The notes under the pieces were generated by a model. That model saw only the letters and a program-made list of their open reading frames with translations. It ran no database searches and was not told the origin of the DNA. A DNA stretch of 64,000 bases from Halorhabdus rudnickae (lineage in GTDB: Archaea > Halobacteriota > Halobacteria > Halobacteriales > Haloarculaceae): the NCBI RefSeq assembly GCF_900880625.1, contig NZ_CAAHFB010000001.1:372001-436000 (forward strand). The letters are read 5' to 3'. The position numbers were made by a program, and so were the translations under genes. This document shows positions 32,382 to 42,051 of the stretch, piece by piece. Within the stretch, counting starts at the first letter, position 1. Every line of letters starts with the position of its first letter.

Positions 32382-33185
32382 ATGTCTAAAGATGCAAACG
32401 TGGAGCAAGCGATCGAAATCCTACAGCAACTCGGTTTGAAAGAATACGAGGCCCGCTGTTTAGTCGGGTTGACTCGTCTCGATTCGGGGACTGCCAAGCA
32501 ACTCAGCGAGATAACGGAAGTTCCTCGGACCCGGGTGTACGATGCGATTCGGGTCCTCGAAGCCCAGGGCCTCGTCGAGATTCAGCATTCGAGTCCACAG
32601 CGGTTTCGCCCGGTCTCTCTGGAAGAGGCAACCGAAACGCTCCGTGACCAGTACGAAGACCGCGTCGAGCGACTTCACGACGCCCTCGCGACGGTCGAGA
32701 TTGTGGACGAAGATGACGAGTCCCACGTCCAGGAGGTGTGGGCGATGGCCGGGCAGGACGCGATCGAGAACCGGACGGAGCAACTCATCGAAAAAGCCAC
32801 AGACGAAATCGTGCTCGTCATCGGTGACGAAACGCTGTTGACAGCGGATTTCATCGAGACTCTCAATGGGATCGGAACCGACATCGAGTTGATCCTCGGG
32901 ACGCTGACGCCGTCACTTCAAGAAGAGGTTCGAGCGGCTGTACCAACTGCCACGACGTTCGTCTCGGGCCTGGAATGGTTGCAGGGCGAAGACTCCACGG
33001 GAGACGATATAGCGATCGGTCGGCTGCTGCTTGTAGACCGCTCGACGATCCTCGTGAGTTCGATCATCCCTGATTCGAAAGCGGAACAGGCGATTTTCGG
33101 CGAGGGATTCGGGAACGGACTCGTCGTTATCGCTCGGCGGCTCATGGCCCAGGGCCTCATCCCGGTCCGTGACCCGTCTTCTTGA
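32382..33185 (+). CDS. TrmB-family transcriptional regulator, paralogue
   Basis: A 267-residue protein from ATG at 32382. The HTH (LQQLGLKEYEARCLVGLTRL, GTAKQLSEITEVPRTRVYDA, VLEAQGLVEIQHSSP) is nearly superimposable on that of its divergent neighbour, so the two arose by duplication. The C-terminal domain has EIVLVIGDETLLTADFIETL and a terminal FGNGLVVIARRLMAQG. The ATG was preferred over an upstream in-frame start that would cross the inverted repeat. Confidence 0.88.
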   Translation: MSKDANVEQAIEILQQLGLKEYEARCLVGLTRLDSGTAKQLSEITEVPRTRVYDAIRVLEAQGLVEIQHSSPQRFRPVSLEEATETLRDQYEDRVERLHDALATVEIVDEDDESHVQEVWAMAGQDAIENRTEQLIEKATDEIVLVIGDETLLTADFIETLNGIGTDIELILGTLTPSLQEEVRAAVPTATTFVSGLEWLQGEDSTGDDIAIGRLLLVDRSTILVSSIIPDSKAEQAIFGEGFGNGLVVIARRLMAQGLIPVRDPSS

Positions 33186-33340
33186 CCGACTCCAGAGCAA
33201 ACAAGACGAGTGCCTCGGGGTCGTCGGAGAATCGAAGATTCTCGGGATGAGCGTTGGACGGCGTCCAACGAACCTGCAAGCGCGTCGATCCCGGCGTCCC
33301 AGCGTGTGGGTTTTTACTCTCCCCGGACCCAGCGTGGGGT

Positions 33341-33640
33341 ATGAGTGAATTCGATCTGGACTTACAGACCGTCGAATCACAACTGGAGGGCGAGGAGGGA
33401 GATCCACCTGACAGTCGGGTCGTCCTTGGCATCTTGGATGGGACGACCCCGGACGAGGAGTGGGTCGAACTCATCGAGGACGGCGCCGTGCTGGTCTTGA
33501 ACGTCAAGGGTGACGTCAACGAGCTGGCTGCCGGCTTCGCCCGGGACGTTCGTGACAGCGACGGCAACCTGATGCACTTCCGTGGCTTTCTGGTGATCAC
33601 GCCACCCGGGATCGAGATCGACACCGCTCGACTCGAGTAA
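33341..33640 (+). CDS. Conserved haloarchaeal protein (DUF5779-like)
   Basis: A 99-residue acidic protein with VVLGILDGTTPDEEWVELIE, VLVLNVKGDVNELAAGFARD and GFLVITPPGIEIDTARLE. It is alpha/beta and soluble. I recall it as a small haloarchaeal family without function. The ATG at 33341 follows a TTTTTA-rich stretch. Confidence 0.7.
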   Translation: MSEFDLDLQTVESQLEGEEGDPPDSRVVLGILDGTTPDEEWVELIEDGAVLVLNVKGDVNELAAGFARDVRDSDGNLMHFRGFLVITPPGIEIDTARLE

Positions 33641-33709
33641 GTTACGTCAGTCCGAACGTGATTATCCGGGGACTGATTGTTTTTACCTACCGAGCCCGTA
33701 TCCATTTTC

Positions 33710-34384
33710 ATGCCACTGAAATCCACGGGAGACGCGCGGTTCGATTCCACCGATCCCTGGGCGGGCGGAACGACCTGGATCGCCCATCCCGAAGAGTCGA
33801 TGCGACGCGCGAGTCATGCCCTCGTCGTCGACGAGGAGAGCTGGTTGGTCGACCCAGTTGACTGTGACGGATTGGACGACCACCTCGCGGATCTGGGTGC
33901 GGTCGCCGGCATCGTTGTGCTTTTGGACCGGCACAAGCGCGACGCCGGCGCGATCGCCCGTCGACACGACGTTGCCGTCCACATCCCGGAGTGGATGGAC
34001 GGAGTCGCCGAGGAAATCGACGCACCGGTCGAGACCTTCGGGACGACCTTCGCGGACGCCTACACCGTCTATCCGCTGTCGCGGTCCCGTTTCTGGCAGG
34101 AGGCGGCACTCTACGACGAGGAAAACGGGACGCTCGTCGTTCCGGAGGCCGTCGGGACGGCATCGTACTTCTTGGCCGGCGACGAGCGCCTCGGCGTTCA
34201 TCCCATGAAGCGTCTGCGACCACCACGTCGCCTACACGAATTCGACCCCGAACGCATTCTCGTCGGCCACGGGAAACCAGTCACCACCGACGCTGTGGCG
34301 GCCCTCGATGACGCACTCGACGGGGCACGGCGGCGGACGCCAGCGCTGTACGCCAAAGCGGCCCGGGAGTTGATCTTCGGGTGA
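33710..34384 (+). CDS. MBL-fold-like hydrolase, haloarchaeal
   Basis: A 224-residue protein from ATG at 33710. It has ALVVDEESWLVDPVDCDGLD, IVVLLDRHKRDAGAIARRHD, GTLVVPEAVGTASYFLAGDE and ILVGHGKPV near the end, following the strand order of the metallo-beta-lactamase fold with a reduced metal motif (DRHKRD for HxHxDH). Substrate unknown. The following gene starts with GTG overlapping its TGA. Confidence 0.65.
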   Translation: MPLKSTGDARFDSTDPWAGGTTWIAHPEESMRRASHALVVDEESWLVDPVDCDGLDDHLADLGAVAGIVVLLDRHKRDAGAIARRHDVAVHIPEWMDGVAEEIDAPVETFGTTFADAYTVYPLSRSRFWQEAALYDEENGTLVVPEAVGTASYFLAGDERLGVHPMKRLRPPRRLHEFDPERILVGHGKPVTTDAVAALDDALDGARRRTPALYAKAARELIFG

Positions 34385-34818
34385 CTTCCGGAAGCGCCGA
34401 CGAGCCGATCTACGCGACAGAAGGGCTCGTCGACGTGTTGCTCGAACGGGCAGCCGGCCGTGCGCCCGAGAAGGAGACCGTCTCGCTGTCGGTGACGCCC
34501 GCCGGCGAGTTGCCGGACCTCGATTTCCCGCCGGAGACGCCGGTGTTCACGCACTTCTACCTCCCGACTGCCGGTGGTTCTGTCAGCGCCGTCTTCGGTG
34601 TGGATCTGGGGACGCCGCCCGGCCAGACGGCGGGGCGGTTCGTCTCTCACCCCGACGGGCGGTTCGAACCGACCCAGACCGATGACTTCCACGTATCGCT
34701 GTTCGTCGCCGTCCCGCCTTGGACCCGCGACTCGATTGCCGTCTTCGACCGAGATAGTACCCAGCGGGAACTGGCGTTGTTAGACGTCGAACCGCCCGAG
34801 GACGCGCTCGAATCCTGA
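34381..34818 (+). CDS. Hypothetical haloarchaeal protein (145 aa)
   Basis: A 145-residue beta-rich protein: an N-terminal helix (YATEGLVDVLLERAAGRAPE) and repeated strands such as FTHFYLPTAGGSVSAVFGVD and FHVSLFVAVPPWTRDSIAVF. The GTG start overlaps the previous stop by 4 bp, indicating co-translation with the MBL-like enzyme. Family not recognised beyond haloarchaea. Confidence 0.6.
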   Translation: MTSGSADEPIYATEGLVDVLLERAAGRAPEKETVSLSVTPAGELPDLDFPPETPVFTHFYLPTAGGSVSAVFGVDLGTPPGQTAGRFVSHPDGRFEPTQTDDFHVSLFVAVPPWTRDSIAVFDRDSTQRELALLDVEPPEDALES

Positions 34819-34844
34819 GCATCCCGGACTGTCCGGTGGGCCGG

Positions 34845-35054
34845 TCACTCGAGATAGCCCAGATCCTGTAGTTGGGTAGTGATCTCGTCGAACTCCGCCT
34901 CCGTGAGTTCCTCCGATTGCTGGTGCTGGATGACGATACTCCGCAAGAGGAACCGAACGAGGTCACTCGTCGAGGAGAAACTCGTCCCTTCGATCGTGTC
35001 ATCGACTCGCTCGGCAAGATCCTTCGGAATCGACACTGTCGTGTATTCGGTCAT
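34845..35054 (-). CDS. Ribbon-helix-helix (CopG-type) regulator
   Basis: A 69-residue protein from ATG at 35054: a strand TEYTTVSIPKDLAERVDDTI, then SFSSTSDLVRFLLRSIVIQH as helices, and an acidic tail. This is the RHH fold of antitoxins and small repressors. No toxin lies next to it. An upstream start would add 11 residues and is less likely. Confidence 0.78.
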   Translation of the reverse strand: MTEYTTVSIPKDLAERVDDTIEGTSFSSTSDLVRFLLRSIVIQHQQSEELTEAEFDEITTQLQDLGYLE

Positions 35055-35123
35055 ACGTACTCGATCGTCGCCGGGCGAGAAAGGCATTGTGTCCGCGTGT
35101 GGTCGGGTAGCGATCTGCGCTGT

Positions 35124-35309
35124 CTACCGGTCCTGGTAGTCGGCCTCCGCGTCGAACATCTCGGGCAGGTTCGATCGATCGGCCGGCGTGAACATACTCG
35201 GGGCGGTGGGCGTTCCTTCCCGTGGCTCGCCGTCTGCCATCTCGGGGTTGTCGGTGGTTGTCGGTCGATACTCGCTTCGGATCGGTCGTCGGTTCGGATT
35301 GGAACTCAT
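35124..35309 (-). CDS. Possible small disordered protein (61 aa)
   Basis: A 61-residue frame rich in Pro, Arg, Asp and Glu (SSNPNRRPIRSEYRPTTTDN, MFTPADRSNLPEMFDAEADY). The composition fits haloarchaeal coding DNA, but there is no domain. Uncertain. Confidence 0.35.
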   Translation of the reverse strand: MSSNPNRRPIRSEYRPTTTDNPEMADGEPREGTPTAPSMFTPADRSNLPEMFDAEADYQDR

Positions 35310-35441
35310 CGGTACGTGGATTGTGGGTGATCGGCTGGCAGTACTGACCGGGAATCAGTGGTGTGCTGGGCCACGTACACGAAGCTGGAACATCGTAGTA
35401 CCCTTGATGGCAGCGGCCACCATAAATATAACGATTGTAAA

Positions 35442-36626
35442 TTAGGAATTCTGGTCGCCGAGCGAGACTGGATATTCGGTTAGGTTCTCGTGGCCATCCT
35501 CGGTGACGACCAGGAAGTCCTCGATCCGGACGCCGCCGACCTCGGGGTCATAGAGACCGGGTTCGATCGTGACCACGTGGCCGGGTTCGAGTTCGCCCCC
35601 CTGCGGGCCGAGGCTGGGCTGTTCGTGGACGGCCAGGCCAACGCCGTGACCGGTCGAGTGAATGAAGCCCGTCTCGGCACTGCCGTCCTCACGCAGCGTC
35701 GGCAGGCCGGCGTCCTCGTAGACGTCACAGACGACATCGTGAACGTCGGCACCGGTAACGCCTGGCTCGACCGCGTCGATGGCTGCCTGCCGTGCCCGGT
35801 CGGTAACCTCGAACCATTCCTGGATCGCATCGGTCGGCTCTCCGACCAGGAAGGTCCGGGTCATGTCGGCGTGGTACTTCGTCGCCTTGTCCTGGGGGAA
35901 AATGTCGACGATGATCGGCTCGTGAGCCAGAAGCGGTCCGCTCCCGTGATCGTGGGGGTCCGCAGCGTCCGCGCCACAGGCGACGATCGTCTCGTCTAAC
36001 GCACAGCCGTTCCGAAGAAGCGTCACTTCGATCTCCTCGCGGACCCGTTCGCTGGTCAGTACGTCACCGTCGTGGACGAGCCGTCCCTCGTCGTCGACAG
36101 ATGCGTCGCGAATCAGTTCCTCGGCTGCGGCCATCGCGCGTTCGTTGGCTCGTTGGGCGGTCCGGACGTGCTCGATCTCCGCCTCGTTTTTGGTTGCTCG
36201 CACGGACTCGATTACGTCGTCGTGATCGACAGTGACGTCGACACCCTGCTCGCGAAGCGCGTCGGTCGTCCCTGTCGGGAACCGTGGTGGGACGGCGACG
36301 CGTTCGACGTCGTGTTCGGCGAGGAACGCGGCCTGGACGCGACCGGCCGCTTCGCGGTGGCCCCACTCCTCGCGAAGTCGATCGTAGTCGTAGTCGACGA
36401 ACCGCTGGACGGTGTCGGCCCGCGCCTCGCGCTTCGCTCGGCCGAACTCCAGACTCCGCACGAATAGGAGATGCGTACCGTCGGCGTACAGCGTCACGAA
36501 CGGGTCGGGCGCGTCGAACCCGGAGAGGTAGTGCTGGTTCGGATCGTTCCCATCGGCGTCAAGGAGATAGCCGTCAACATCAAGTTCGGAGAGACGGTCA
36601 TCGAGGGGGTCGAAATCGCGTTCCAT
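35442..36626 (-). CDS. M24 family Xaa-Pro aminopeptidase
   Basis: A 394-residue protein from ATG at 36626. The N-terminal creatinase-like domain covers about 1-150. The pita-bread catalytic domain supplies metal ligands: Asp in IIVDIFPQ, DMTRTF, His in HSTGHGVGLAVHE, Glu in TIEPGLYDP and VRIEDFLVV. All five are present. It cleaves N-terminal residues before proline. The start divergently overlaps nothing; the next gene begins 40 bp away on the other strand. Confidence 0.92.
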   Translation of the reverse strand: MERDFDPLDDRLSELDVDGYLLDADGNDPNQHYLSGFDAPDPFVTLYADGTHLLFVRSLEFGRAKREARADTVQRFVDYDYDRLREEWGHREAAGRVQAAFLAEHDVERVAVPPRFPTGTTDALREQGVDVTVDHDDVIESVRATKNEAEIEHVRTAQRANERAMAAAEELIRDASVDDEGRLVHDGDVLTSERVREEIEVTLLRNGCALDETIVACGADAADPHDHGSGPLLAHEPIIVDIFPQDKATKYHADMTRTFLVGEPTDAIQEWFEVTDRARQAAIDAVEPGVTGADVHDVVCDVYEDAGLPTLREDGSAETGFIHSTGHGVGLAVHEQPSLGPQGGELEPGHVVTIEPGLYDPEVGGVRIEDFLVVTEDGHENLTEYPVSLGDQNS

Positions 36627-36666
36627 GCCATCAGATCGGATCGCCCCGGACAAATGATTACCGACC

Positions 36667-37119
36667 ATGACCGCAAAGGACGAGTACGACTCCGAGGACG
36701 TCCTCGAGCTCGTCGACGAGACGAAACACTACGGCAACGTCCTCGAGAGCAACGAGTTCGACGACACTCGTCTCGGGGGCGTCATTGGATCAAACCACTA
36801 CGGCGACGGCTATATCAAGAAGTGGGGCGCGTATGCTGGCCGGACTGTCGAGCGTGAGGCGATCGACCCCGACGCCCCCGACCGAGGTGAGAATCTCACC
36901 TATGGCGACTTCGTCGACGACGTCCTCAAGCATATGCGCGAGCACGACACCCTCCAGGCGGCCATGCGATTCGGCCGTGACGGGAACGGTGCCGTCGTCT
37001 ATGTCCACACCGATACACTCCCCGAGTGGGTGCCGATCGCCGACGAGGGCCGCGTAGTGTCGACCTGGAGCGACGGGAAGCGTGACGTCCTCGAAGCCCT
37101 GGAGGACCTTCTCGAGTGA
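36667..37119 (+). CDS. Conserved haloarchaeal hypothetical protein (150 aa)
   Basis: A 150-residue acidic protein: VLELVDETKHYGNVLESNEF, GYIKKWGAYAGRTVEREAID and a C-terminal VVYVHTDTLPEWVPIADEGR. It is soluble, with no known motif. Divergent from the M24 peptidase gene and probably sharing its promoter region. Confidence 0.6.
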   Translation: MTAKDEYDSEDVLELVDETKHYGNVLESNEFDDTRLGGVIGSNHYGDGYIKKWGAYAGRTVEREAIDPDAPDRGENLTYGDFVDDVLKHMREHDTLQAAMRFGRDGNGAVVYVHTDTLPEWVPIADEGRVVSTWSDGKRDVLEALEDLLE

Positions 37120-37140
37120 CGTCGTCGAAACAACTACCTC

Positions 37141-37269
37141 ATGACCGACGCCGCCGGGGTTGGCCTTGTCGGCGGATTTCTCGCGGGCTTGGCCTTGGTC
37201 CTAAGTAGGAAAAAAAAATTTCTTTATCGGGCGATTCAGAAGGTCGTTGAGCCCAACACGACCTCGTAA
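37141..37269 (+). CDS. Possible single-helix membrane miniprotein (42 aa)
   Basis: ATG at 37141 to TAA at 37267: MTDAAGVGLVGGFLAGLALV, then LSRKKKFLYRAIQKV. The hydrophobic segment followed by a basic cluster fits a membrane protein. However, the Lys run is the antisense of a T8 terminator and the frame overlaps the convergent lipoprotein gene, so it may be chance. Confidence 0.25.
   Translation: MTDAAGVGLVGGFLAGLALVLSRKKKFLYRAIQKVVEPNTTS
37210..37217 (-). terminator. Poly-T terminator of the lipoprotein gene
   Basis: The transcript strand has eight consecutive T beginning 19 bp after the stop codon at 37236. T-runs are the standard archaeal terminator signal. Confidence 0.6.
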
Positions 37270-38249
37270 TCCTCGATCTGTGTGAGACGTCTGCTACTGA
37301 GACGCTCAATTTCGAAGTTTGAGCTTTCTTCGGCAGCGAGGTCTTCGAAAAACAGCGCTGACTCTGTGAACAGAAGAGTATCGTCGGCGTCGTAAAATTT
37401 CCCAATAATATCAATTGAGTCAATTCGGTCAGAACCCGTGTTCCGCACTGTGCCAGTGATCTTCGCATTATTATCCCCCACCAACAGCCGGGTATCTGAG
37501 ACCTCCAGAGCTGGCGCCGCGGTTGGAGAGTTGCCAACATCACCGAGAGTCAGTTCATAATCGGCCACTCTATCAGGATCAGTGATCGTGTATATGCGAG
37601 CGGCCCACGTTTCACCCGCTGCCATCGTAGCAATGCTTTGGTCACTGTCGTCGATATAATCGCCATTTCCATCGAACCAGTTTACCGTCAAGCCGACACC
37701 ACCGGTTGCGCCTTGGCCAGTGTTCTCTACCACAGCGGCAACGTATATTTCGGTCGTGTATTCACTCTCCTCAGTAACAAGTTCGTGGCTCTGCAGCTGG
37801 ACGTCAGGCTGAGCCTGGGTGACAATAGAACTCCATTGGCGGCCACCGAGCCGGAACTGGACGATCCCTGTGTTTTGATAACTGAAACTTTCACTGATCC
37901 ACGTCTCGGTTTCGCCGGCAGGGATGGATTCAACCGTGATTGTGCCGAGGTCGTCCCAGCCGGGAGTGCCGCGCGCGCTGCCCTCAAGAGTCGCCTCGAA
38001 GGTGCCGGGCTGACCGCCAGTGTTCCGCACCGTGATCTCGATCGTATATGCTTGGCCGGTCCTGACTTCCGAGGGCGCGCTGACCTCGATGATTTCAAAG
38101 CTCGCCGGATCGGACTCTGTTTCGGTTTCCGTCTCTGTTGCAGTTGCTGCCGCATCTAATGTGATCAAATCATTCTCGTCATTGTCGCCGACACACCCAG
38201 CCAGTCCGAATACAGCGCCCGTCAGTGCCAGATACGTTCGGCGGTCCAT
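37236..38249 (-). CDS. Secreted lipoprotein with CARDB-like beta domains
   Basis: A 337-residue protein. The N-terminus MDRRTYLALTGAVFGLAGCV holds a twin-Arg-less signal and a lipobox LAGC, so it is lipid-anchored outside. A Thr/Glu linker follows (TATETETETES), then two or three Ig-like/CARDB-type repeats: APSEVRTGQAYTIEITVRNT near 60, VAAVVENTGQGATGGVGLTV near 170 and KITGTVRNTGSDRIDSIDII near 265. Such domains bind or scaffold at the cell surface. No neighbour suggests a substrate. Confidence 0.78.
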   Translation of the reverse strand: MDRRTYLALTGAVFGLAGCVGDNDENDLITLDAAATATETETETESDPASFEIIEVSAPSEVRTGQAYTIEITVRNTGGQPGTFEATLEGSARGTPGWDDLGTITVESIPAGETETWISESFSYQNTGIVQFRLGGRQWSSIVTQAQPDVQLQSHELVTEESEYTTEIYVAAVVENTGQGATGGVGLTVNWFDGNGDYIDDSDQSIATMAAGETWAARIYTITDPDRVADYELTLGDVGNSPTAAPALEVSDTRLLVGDNNAKITGTVRNTGSDRIDSIDIIGKFYDADDTLLFTESALFFEDLAAEESSNFEIERLSSRRLTQIEDYEVVLGSTTF

Positions 38250-38394
38250 ACACTCTGCTTGCTCGCGTGTGTAAATTAATCAAGGGGTCCAGGAGGTCAA
38301 TCGTTCATGTGGCAACTCCCCTCCAAGATCACTCCTGATGTGTCGAGCAGAGCCGTGACTCACCCCCAGTCCCCTCTCATTGAAACCAACCCTC

Positions 38395-39299
38395 ATGACC
38401 GACGGCCTTAGCGGAGAGTCGAACCTATCACACCGCCGCCGGCGGCGGTGGCGATCCCGAAGCGACGGATTCCGCCGGACTGCAACCCGACTCTCCCCGC
38501 TCGAACCCCTCCCCCGAAGCGGACAAATCGGGTTCCTCGCCGGGGCAACGCGACGGATTCGATGGGATCGACTTCGGCGCGATCGACGCGGGCACCTATC
38601 CGTCGACACTGCTCGAGCGTGAGCAATGGATGGGTCGCCGGGGGAAGCTTCCGTTCGCGCCGTGGGGCGAGCGCGATCACCCCGAGGCCGACGCCGACAC
38701 CGACGCCCGATTCAAGTGGGGACTCACCGAGCACTACGTCGACGGCGAGACTGTCGCCCTCGCCGAGGACGACCCCCGACTCGACGGCCGCGTGTTCCTG
38801 GGGAAGACGCTCTCTGAGTTGATCCGGATCGTCGTCCAGATTATCATCATCCTGAGTCTCGGTATCATCCGTGGGGCGAACGTGGCGACAGGCCTGATCG
38901 GTGCGGTAGCAAACATCGGCATCGCAATCCGGCTCTCGCTGTGGTTTCTGGCATTCTCGAACACTATCGCGCTCATTACGCGTGACCCGGAGTCGACGAT
39001 CATCGCCGCGAACATGCTCCAGCTCCCGCTTTTGTTCGTCTCGAGTGCCTTCCTGCCGGTGGGTTCGATTCCCTCCTATATCCAGACCGTCGCGACCTAC
39101 AACCCCATCACCTATGGCGTCGACGCCACGCGGGCGATCATGCTCAACGCCGACGTGATAGCAGTGCTCGACGTCACGACATTTGGTGGATCTGGAACAC
39201 GCTCGTCCCGTCGCTGGCAATCGTGGTGGTCCTCGACTTGTTCTGGGCGCCGTCGTTGTCTACATGATCAATCGCGCCTCGAGTGCGAGCGTCCAATGA
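38395..39299 (+). pseudogene. Chimera of a primase-like fragment and an ABC-2 permease fragment
   Basis: Codons from about 38550 read LLEREQWMGRRGKLPFAPWG, RDHPEADADTDARFKWGLTE and AEDDPRLDGRVFL, the N-terminal region of haloarchaeal/haloviral primase-like proteins. At about 38800 the frame passes into LGKTLSELIRIVVQ and a half permease: SNTIALITRDPESTIIAANM, LPLLFVSSAFLPVGSIPSYI, TYNPITYGVDATRAIM. Two frameshifts (near 39191 and 39245) are needed to reach the end VYMINRASSASVQ at 39299. Two unrelated genes were joined by deletion. Confidence 0.75.
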
Positions 39300-39336
39300 T
39301 CGCACAACTTGCGGACACCATCGCTCAACGAGGCCG

Positions 39337-42051
39337 TTACACGATATCGACGCCGGTAAACTCAAATCGGGCACCGCCATCCCGGCTTTCGGTCACCGCG
39401 ATGTCCCAGCCGTGGGCCTCGGCGATCCGCTCGACGATCGTGAGTCCAAGTCCCGTCCCCTCAGTCGTCGTCGTGTAGCCAGGCTCGAAGATGTCCTCGC
39501 GTTGGTCGTTCGGAACGCCCGGCCCGTCGTCTGCGACGTAAAACCCGCGATCGTCAAGTCGGTCAATTCGAACGGTGACCGTCTCGTCGGTCGTCGAGGA
39601 TTTTTCCTCGCCGCCCGCTGAGGTGGCGTGATCGACCGCATTCGAAAGCAGATTCTCGAAGACATGTCTGACCCTATCAGGGTCGCCCCGGATCCGGAAC
39701 CCATCAGTGACTTCGACCGTTGCGGGTTCGGCGTCGATCATCTCCATACACTCTTCGACGATTGACTCGATTGGAACCGGTTTCACCGCTCCGACAGTAT
39801 CCCCCTGGCGGGCGAGCGTCAGTGTGTTTCCGACGATGGCTTCCATCCGCTCGAGTGCCTCCAGTAGCGGTTGCGTGTGGTCGCTTTCACAGTCGTCCGC
39901 AAGCAGTTCCGCCCGCCCGAAGGCCACGTTCAGCGGGTTTCGGAGGTCGTGTGAGATGAGCTCGGCAAATTCATCGAGGCGTTCGTTCTGGCGCTCGAGT
40001 CGCTGCTCGTACTCTTTGAGGTCGGTCACGTCGGTCACTGTCCCGACGACCCGGACCGAACCGTCTTCAGTCAACACGTCAGCCTGCTCGCGAACCCAGA
40101 TCCGTTCGTCTCCGGGACAGACTGGATAACTGAGGTCGTAAGATGTTCTCGCTTCGATCGCGGCTTGGATTGTCTGTTTAACTCTCTCGCAGTGATCAGA
40201 CGGCACAATCTCGAAGTACGCGTCGAAGACCGGCTCGACTGTCGCCGAGTCGATACCGAAGACATCCGCGAAGGTCGGGTACCGCTGAATCTCGTTGTCC
40301 TCGGGTCGCCAGTCGAACGTGTAGGCGTTGGTCGTCTCTAAGGCGAGTTCGAGTTGGTCGCGGACTGTCTCGAGGCGGTCGTTCGTCCGCTGTAACTCTC
40401 TCTCGCGGTCGACGTGGGCAGTCACGTCTTGATAGAGCCACAGGTCCCCTACGCCGTCAGGCATCGAGAACGGTACGTAACTTCGGGAAAGGGTTCGGCC
40501 GTCGGCCATTTCGATGTGTTCGTCCAGCGTTGGCTCCCTGTTGGCCAATAGTTCCTCGATACGCTCGATGAATCGCTGTGGGTGCTGGAGGTCGTCGCTG
40601 ATGTCCGCCGCGGCGTCCGCACAGTCTTCACCCACCAGTTCCTCACAGCCGACGGAAAAGTCGAATATCTCACAGAATGCCGGGTTCGCAGCCATGATCT
40701 CCCGATCGGGGTTCTCGACGAGAACACCGAAGGGGAGATTCTCGAGCAGCGCCGAGAGGAGCGTGTTGGTCTCGGCCAGTTCCCGATCGCGTTCGACTAG
40801 CGTCGTGATGTCGTTGAACGTCGTGACGAATCGGTCCGCGCCGAGCGGGAAGGCCGAAATGGCGTAGTGGGCATCCAGGGATTCGGTGTAGTGATCGAAT
40901 TGGACCGGCTCGTCCGCCAAAACGACTCGTCCGTATCGTTCGATGAACACTGGATCGAGATCCGGCAACACGTCCGTCACTCGTTCGCCCAGAACCTCCT
41001 CGCGTTCGAGGCCAGTCGTGTTCTCGAATGCTTCGTTTACGTCGAGAAAGACGTAATCGATCGGCTGACCGTCCTCGTCCGTCCGGAGTTCGTGGACGGC
41101 GATCGCGTTGACCGACTCCTCGAAGAGTCGCCGATACCGCCGCTCCTGTTCGATCCGATGGAGTGCGTGCCCGATGTCGCCGCCGAGTTCGCCCAGTAGG
41201 TCCTTCTCCGTGTCGTCGAACGGTTCCCGTTCGCTACTGTAGACGGTCAGTACGCCGTATTGTTCATCCTCGAAGGATAATGGGACAGCAGCACTCGATC
41301 GAAACCCACGTTCCAGGGCTGTCTCTCCCCAGGGGTCGAACGCCCCATCGTCAGCGATCGACTGCGTGACGATGAGTTCGCCCTCCTCGAACGCCCTGGC
41401 AGTCGGTCCACGAGCCGTCAGACTGTCATCGAGCGAGATAGATTCGAGGGAATCGTCCCCGGCACCCTCACAAGCTTGTGGTTCGATCGACTCCACCTCC
41501 GAATCGGGTTTGCCGATCCACGCGAACTCGTATGGCCCTTCGTTCGTGATGATCTCACAGACTTGGGTTTCGAGTTCAGATCGCCTATTCGAGCGGACCA
41601 ACGCTTGATTTACGTCCCGGACAACTTCTCTGATCCGCTCCAGAGTTTCGGCGCGCTCGCTGGCTCGATGCTGTTCGACCGCGTTTTCGATCCGGTTGCA
41701 AAGGACGGTGTACTGCTCGGATCCGCCCGTCTTCTCCAGATAGTCGGTCACGCCGGCGGAAATGGCCTCACTCGCGACCGCCTCGGATCCGCGTCCAGTA
41801 TAGAGAATGAACGGTAGATCCGGGTGCGTTTCCCGTACGTCTTCGAGCAACTCGAGTCCAGTTCGACTGGGCATCTCGTAGTCGCTGACGATACAGTCGA
41901 CAGTGTCGTCCTCCAGTCGGTCGATAGCCTCGCTCGCGTCGTTGGCAGTCACGACGGCGAGTCGATCGCTCTCGCGTTCGAGCATCGTCGAGACGAGATC
42001 GACGAATTCCGGGTCGTCATCGATATGTAGTACCCGAATCGACTCGCGCAT
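39337..42051 (-). CDS. Hybrid receiver-GAF-PAS sensor histidine kinase
   Basis: A 904-residue protein from ATG at 42051. It has a CheY-like receiver at 1-120 (IRVLHIDDDPEF with the acidic pocket and the phospho-Asp in VDCIVSDYEMP), a GAF domain at about 140-300, three PAS domains at about 310-670, a HisKA helix with ELISHDLRNPLNVAFGRAEL, and a HATPase with ENLLSNAVDHA, DDGPGVP and GTGLGLTIVE. A receiver at the N-terminus is common in haloarchaeal kinases. The signal is unknown. An upstream in-frame start adds an improbable 20 residues. Confidence 0.92.
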   Translation of the reverse strand: MRESIRVLHIDDDPEFVDLVSTMLERESDRLAVVTANDASEAIDRLEDDTVDCIVSDYEMPSRTGLELLEDVRETHPDLPFILYTGRGSEAVASEAISAGVTDYLEKTGGSEQYTVLCNRIENAVEQHRASERAETLERIREVVRDVNQALVRSNRRSELETQVCEIITNEGPYEFAWIGKPDSEVESIEPQACEGAGDDSLESISLDDSLTARGPTARAFEEGELIVTQSIADDGAFDPWGETALERGFRSSAAVPLSFEDEQYGVLTVYSSEREPFDDTEKDLLGELGGDIGHALHRIEQERRYRRLFEESVNAIAVHELRTDEDGQPIDYVFLDVNEAFENTTGLEREEVLGERVTDVLPDLDPVFIERYGRVVLADEPVQFDHYTESLDAHYAISAFPLGADRFVTTFNDITTLVERDRELAETNTLLSALLENLPFGVLVENPDREIMAANPAFCEIFDFSVGCEELVGEDCADAAADISDDLQHPQRFIERIEELLANREPTLDEHIEMADGRTLSRSYVPFSMPDGVGDLWLYQDVTAHVDRERELQRTNDRLETVRDQLELALETTNAYTFDWRPEDNEIQRYPTFADVFGIDSATVEPVFDAYFEIVPSDHCERVKQTIQAAIEARTSYDLSYPVCPGDERIWVREQADVLTEDGSVRVVGTVTDVTDLKEYEQRLERQNERLDEFAELISHDLRNPLNVAFGRAELLADDCESDHTQPLLEALERMEAIVGNTLTLARQGDTVGAVKPVPIESIVEECMEMIDAEPATVEVTDGFRIRGDPDRVRHVFENLLSNAVDHATSAGGEEKSSTTDETVTVRIDRLDDRGFYVADDGPGVPNDQREDIFEPGYTTTTEGTGLGLTIVERIAEAHGWDIAVTESRDGGARFEFTGVDIV

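Noticed and set aside
38408-39220. 270-codon minus-strand frame
   Set aside because: Antisense of the primase-permease chimera; Asp/Arg-rich shadow without features.
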